From Bradyrhizobium sp. CB2312 (lineage in GTDB: Bacteria > Pseudomonadota > Alphaproteobacteria > Rhizobiales > Xanthobacteraceae): DNA of 64,000 nt. Of the stretch, positions 63,109 through 64,000 are shown in pieces (positions within the stretch are counted from its first letter, which is position 1; each line of letters starts with the position of its first letter). The position numbers and the translations under genes were made by a program. The DNA is taken from assembly GCF_029714425.1 (NCBI RefSeq), contig NZ_CP121668.1, positions 1,054,001 through 1,118,000 of the forward strand, read 5' to 3'. The notes beneath the pieces are model-generated. The model did not search any database. It was given only the letters and a program-made list of their open reading frames with translations, and was not told where the DNA came from.

Positions 63109-64000
63109 TTGCCGGCCATGAAGTCGCGCAAGGCGTCGACCACGAGGCGGTTGGCCTCCTCGGTGCCGATGGTCATGCGCAGCGAATGCGGCAGGCCGTA
63201 ATTCTTCAGCGCGCGCAGCACGAGGCCGCGCTTGGTGAGGTAGGCGTCGGCCGCGTCCGAGGTCTTGCCGTCGGTCGGGAAGTGGATAAGCACGAAATTG
63301 GCGACACTCGGCGTCACCTTCAGTCCGAGCTTGCCGATCTCTTCGGTCAGCCAGTTGCGCCAGGTCTCGGTGAACTGCTTCGACATCGCCTGGTGCGCGG
63401 TGTCTTCAATGGCGGCGACCGCGGCGTACATCGCCGGCGTCGACACGTTGAACGGCCCGCGGATGCGGTTGACGGCGTCGATGATGTGCTCGGGGCCGAA
63501 CATCCAGCCGATGCGCAGCGCGGCAAGCCCGTGGATCTTGGAGAAGGTGTGCGTCACCACCGTGTTCTCGGTGGTGGCGACCAGCTCGATTCCCATCTCG
63601 TAATCGTTGCGCGAGACATAGTCGGAATAGGCGGCATCCAGCACCAGCAGCACGTGCGACGGCAGGCCGGCGCGCAGCCGCTTGACCTCGTCGAACGGCA
63701 CATAGGTGCCGGTCGGGTTGTTGGGGTTGGCGAGCCAGACCAGCTTCGTCTTCGGTGTCACCGCCTTGAGGATGGCGTCGACGTTGCAGGTGAGGTTGGT
63801 CTCCTGCGCGACGACGTTCTTGGCGCCCACCGCCATGGTCGCGATCGGGTAGACCAGGAACCCGTGGGTGGTCGAGATCGCCTCGTCGCCCTGGCTGAGA
63901 TAGGTGTGGGCGAGCAGGTTGAGGATCTCGTCCGAGCCAGCGCCGCAGATGATGCGGTTGGGGTCGAGCCCGAACGAGCGGCCGATCGCCTCGCGCAGCA
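63105..64000 (-). CDS. hisC: Histidinol-phosphate aminotransferase (5' end beyond window)
   Basis: About 298 residues are visible; the start lies beyond the right edge. The frame is open to 64000 and reads [26 protein letters not shown] at the edge, which is the family N-terminal domain. NPNNPTGTY, the PLP-lysine segment [18 protein letters not shown] and the C-terminal arginine region [12 protein letters not shown] are present. The aminotransferase can also serve in aromatic amino acid synthesis, consistent with its coupling to the tyrA gene. Confidence 0.93.
   Translation of the reverse strand, partial: LREAIGRSFGLDPNRIICGAGSDEILNLLAHTYLSQGDEAISTTHGFLVYPIATMAVGAKNVVAQETNLTCNVDAILKAVTPKTKLVWLANPNNPTGTYVPFDEVKRLRAGLPSHVLLVLDAAYSDYVSRNDYEMGIELVATTENTVVTHTFSKIHGLAALRIGWMFGPEHIIDAVNRIRGPFNVSTPAMYAAVAAIEDTAHQAMSKQFTETWRNWLTEEIGKLGLKVTPSVANFVLIHFPTDGKTSDAADAYLTKRGLVLRALKNYGLPHSLRMTIGTEEANRLVVDALRDFMAGK

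Overview
The window comes from a high-GC alphaproteobacterium, almost certainly Bradyrhizobium. The strongest marker is TlpA (46719-47384), which has the 221-residue length and sequence I recall for the Bradyrhizobium japonicum cytochrome-oxidase biogenesis thioredoxin. The gene order argH - lptM - lysA - DUF4175 - cpdR-like - zinc-ribbon protein - ftsEX - ydcF-like - plsC - ChaC-like - DUF2125 - tyrA/hisC also fits that genus. I saw no CRISPR array, rRNA operon or intact transposase.

Region by region. 1-6743 looks accessory. It has lower GC and holds one very large sensor histidine kinase with a degenerate Ser/Thr-kinase-like head, then about 1 kb without a convincing gene. That stretch contains a tRNA 3'-half fragment and a duplicated tRNA-Leu T-arm, which are typical scars of tRNA-targeted integration. 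Core chromosome begins at the intact tRNA-Leu(CAA) (6744-6825). 6984-14790 holds small metabolic and envelope genes: DsbB, an AbrB-type membrane protein, a PsiF-like protein, a TetR regulator divergent from two thioesterases with two palindromic operators between them, a DsbA-like protein, an esterase, and a trypsin-fold/PDZ protein that has lost all three catalytic residues. 15077-22381 is an M20 amidohydrolase followed by a complete five-gene Dpp/Opp-type peptide ABC importer. 22441-30399 contains a HAD phosphatase, a truncated membrane sensor, dodecin, a secreted GH16-GH1 glucanase/glucosidase pair, a flavin monooxygenase, an HNH nuclease and an NHL propeller. 30536-38382 is a catabolic block: flavin monooxygenase, DUF2855, acyl-CoA synthetase, periplasmic binding protein, nitronate monooxygenase and a LysR regulator. 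38379-46263 carries AlkA, GluQ, a soluble hybrid histidine kinase convergent with a YihY-type protein, a cobalamin adenosyltransferase, EtfBA and 3-hydroxybutyryl-CoA dehydrogenase. 46464-64000 is mostly housekeeping: tlpA/argH divergent, lptM-lysA, mmsB, carboxymuconolactone decarboxylase, a two-piece DUF4175 protein, a cell-cycle/envelope group (CpdR-like, zinc ribbon, FtsE, FtsX, YdcF, PlsC) and the aromatic/histidine genes tyrA-hisC, the last cut by the window edge.

Three themes stand out. First, thiol-disulfide chemistry recurs (DsbB, DsbA-like, TlpA). Second, fatty acid/acyl-CoA metabolism recurs (thioesterases, acyl-CoA synthetase, ETF, HBD, MmsB). Third, intergenic spaces are seeded with at least seven families of imperfect palindromic repeats, most lying just after genes. 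One family (GCATGATCCGG...) begins exactly at the stop codon of three unrelated genes, always in the same orientation. The best leads for new biology are this stop-codon-anchored repeat, the catalytically dead HtrA-like protein, the split DUF4175 protein whose second half has its own signal peptide, and the paired TGATACGST operators. I did not find a clearly new multi-gene defence or biosynthetic system.
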